Source: an uncultured Bacteroidota bacterium (lineage in GTDB: Bacteria; Bacteroidota; Bacteroidia; Bacteroidales; P3). From it: 64,000 nt of DNA. Where the stretch lies: NCBI GenBank assembly GCA_902800395.1, contig CADCEC010000004.1:1-64000 (forward strand), given 5' to 3'. A program made the position numbers and the translations under genes. A model generated the notes under the pieces. That model was not told where the DNA came from. It made no database searches and saw only the letters and a list, made by a program, of their open reading frames with translations. Below are positions 62,753-64,000 of the stretch, one piece after another (within the stretch, counting starts at the first letter, position 1; each line of letters opens with the position of its first letter).

Positions 62753-64000
62753 CTAATTCTTGAACTGCAGGTCGATCCAGGCCCAGGTGAGGCGGGAGTC
62801 TTCGGCCGAACGTTTCAGCTTGTCCATTGTTTCGCTTCCCACCATATAGGAGAATCCGGCCGAGAGGGTCACCTCTTCAGAGAACTTATAGGTGGCAGCG
62901 AGCTCCAGCTCGTGACCCAACGTGTGATCCAAATTTTTTATGTCGGCAGGGATGGCGAAATAGTGGTACCCGAGGCCGAAGTCGAATTTCTCCGTGGGAT
63001 GGAGGTCGACAAAAGTGTAGAGGTTCTGCAGGCCGGGGGTGAATCCGCTGTAGTAGGTGCTGACATAGAAGAAGTCCATGGCACCGTAGAACTTATGGTG
63101 CGATCCCCAGACGGGGTTGAATCCGCGGATGACTTTGTGCTGTATCATTCCGAGGGAGCCGCCAGCAGGTACGTTGAAGTATTCGTCGCCACTCATGTGG
63201 TCGCAGCCGACGCTGACATCGAGTAGTTGGATAGGTTTCCATGTGGCTTTCAGGGCTGCCATCCATGCGTCGATGGGGAGACCATGTTCCTCATGACCCC
63301 CTTGCCGGTAGTAGGAACCTTCGATGGTCAGCCACGGTTTCTCGAACTTAGCATAGCCACCGTAAATCTGTTGGTATTCGTTGTGCTCGTCAACGCCTTT
63401 GGTGCCGGCCTGCATACCCATGTTCATGAAAATCAACGAAAGTGAGGCTGGGGATTTCGGGGGCTCTAGGTGATACCAGCCTACCAGCATGGTCTTGTAA
63501 CTTTGGAATCCGCCTTCGGAGTAATAGCTGCTGCCGGTTTCCTCGACATCACCGTCCTGGTTGTAAGCCGCGATGAAATGGAGTTTGTGGGCTCCATGTT
63601 CGTAGCCGAGGCGTAGCACGTCGTGCGACTGTGAGGCCATAGCCCAGTCGTCCATGCCGATGATGCGTTCGTCATCATACGAAAGTGCTTGGCGTCCTAC
63701 CTGTACGAATCCGCCCCACAGGGTGCTCAGTTTACCCCAGCCTTCGAAAATCTGCAGACTCCCGTTTTGTCCCCAGATGGTTTTGTGCTGAAGGTTTAAG
63801 TGCATGGTCCATCGTAGGTTGCTCGAGGAATCGGTGTAGTCTGCGATAAGTCGTTCTCGGCTGGCCATAAAGCGGGGATCGTAATGCGCGCTGTCTTTCA
63901 TTCCGCCATTGCGAATCTCGGCATGACCGAGGATGTCGACCTTAAACGACAGTGGCGACTGGGAAAATGAAAAATGGAAGGTGGAAAATACCAAAACGGC
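62753..64000 (-). CDS. Porin-like outer membrane protein, 5' end outside window
   Basis: The last 415 codons of a barrel protein with repeated aromatic strands, for example WTMHLNLQHKTIWGQNGSLQIFEGW, LHFIAAYNQDGD and FGLGYHYFAIPAD. It ends in LTWAWIDLQFKN, a typical final strand. It resembles alginate-export-type or phosphate-selective porins, but the family is not certain. The window edge cuts the signal peptide; what remains (VLVFSTFHFSFSQ) is again encoded by TTTCCAC-like repeats. It converges on the ClC gene with one base between the stops. Confidence 0.75.
   Translation of the reverse strand, partial: AVLVFSTFHFSFSQSPLSFKVDILGHAEIRNGGMKDSAHYDPRFMASRERLIADYTDSSSNLRWTMHLNLQHKTIWGQNGSLQIFEGWGKLSTLWGGFVQVGRQALSYDDERIIGMDDWAMASQSHDVLRLGYEHGAHKLHFIAAYNQDGDVEETGSSYYSEGGFQSYKTMLVGWYHLEPPKSPASLSLIFMNMGMQAGTKGVDEHNEYQQIYGGYAKFEKPWLTIEGSYYRQGGHEEHGLPIDAWMAALKATWKPIQLLDVSVGCDHMSGDEYFNVPAGGSLGMIQHKVIRGFNPVWGSHHKFYGAMDFFYVSTYYSGFTPGLQNLYTFVDLHPTEKFDFGLGYHYFAIPADIKNLDHTLGHELELAATYKFSEEVTLSAGFSYMVGSETMDKLKRSAEDSRLTWAWIDLQFKN

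Noticed and set aside
1..64000. tRNA, rRNA, tmRNA or insertion sequences
   Set aside because: No cloverleaf with a GTTCGAATC-type T-loop, no rRNA-like stretches and no transposase frame were noticed; a covariance-model scan would be needed to exclude small RNAs.

Overview
The window is from a member of the Bacteroidales (phylum Bacteroidota). The evidence is: TAnnTTTG-type -7 promoter boxes and few Shine-Dalgarno sequences; Na+-NQR and a fumarate reductase in one run of genes; type IX secretion (T9SS) C-terminal tails; a GldF-GldG fusion; a BtuB/BtuG-like pair behind a cobalamin riboswitch; and families such as DUF6266, DUF4476, DUF4340, DUF1573 and GWxTD. Most of the DNA is GC-rich and compact, with many 4-bp stop/start overlaps. 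Two parts are clearly more AT-rich by eye: the left-edge gene and about 36.4-40.4 kb. No tRNA, rRNA, CRISPR array or insertion sequence was recognised.

Layout. 0-1 kb: secreted protein running off the left edge. 1.2-6.4 kb (+): nadE, GWxTD protein, LpxL-type acyltransferase, glycosyltransferase. 6.4-11.7 kb (-): OmpH/Skp chaperone, gltX, small outer-membrane barrel, DPP-IV. 11.8 kb (+): tcdA. 12.5-24.7 kb (-): zinc-type CDF exporter, fumarate reductase frdB/A/C, nqrF-A, aspA. Together these last genes outline aspartate to fumarate to succinate respiration coupled to sodium export. 25-32.9 kb (+): thioredoxin-like protein, large TPR protein, outer-membrane barrel, folC. 32.7-42.4 kb (-): an accessory block with a DUF6266 protein, two paralogous T9SS-type proteins, a propeller-like protein, a thioredoxin/DUF1573 pair, small lipoproteins, and an ECF sigma-factor operon. 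42.6-44.6 kb (+): DRTGG, PHP and DUF4476 proteins. 44.6-48.1 kb (-): B12 uptake. 48.2-59.7 kb (-): a tight ten-gene run from an M28-like protein through gldFG, DUF4340, surE, lpxB and spoIID to ftsY and rimO. 59.9-64 kb: OmpA lipoprotein, ClC channel, partial porin.

The most unusual property is a pervasive layer of short tandem repeats with 7-9 bp units (for example CACTTTC, CAATCAAG, ATTATCT, GTTCGGA). They fill spacers, but they also sit in frame inside conserved housekeeping genes (frdA, nqrA, nqrC, tcdA, folC, rimO, lpxB, btuB) and make up the hydrophobic cores of several signal peptides. Because 7 and 8 are not multiples of 3, each repeat encodes a periodic peptide such as LSTFHFP or QAIKQSSN. 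Several hairpin-type repeat families accompany them. Other points of interest are a NAD synthetase with a mutated glutaminase site, an M28 peptidase with most catalytic positions lost, and two secreted paralogs whose near-identical T9SS tails are both in the -1 frame.
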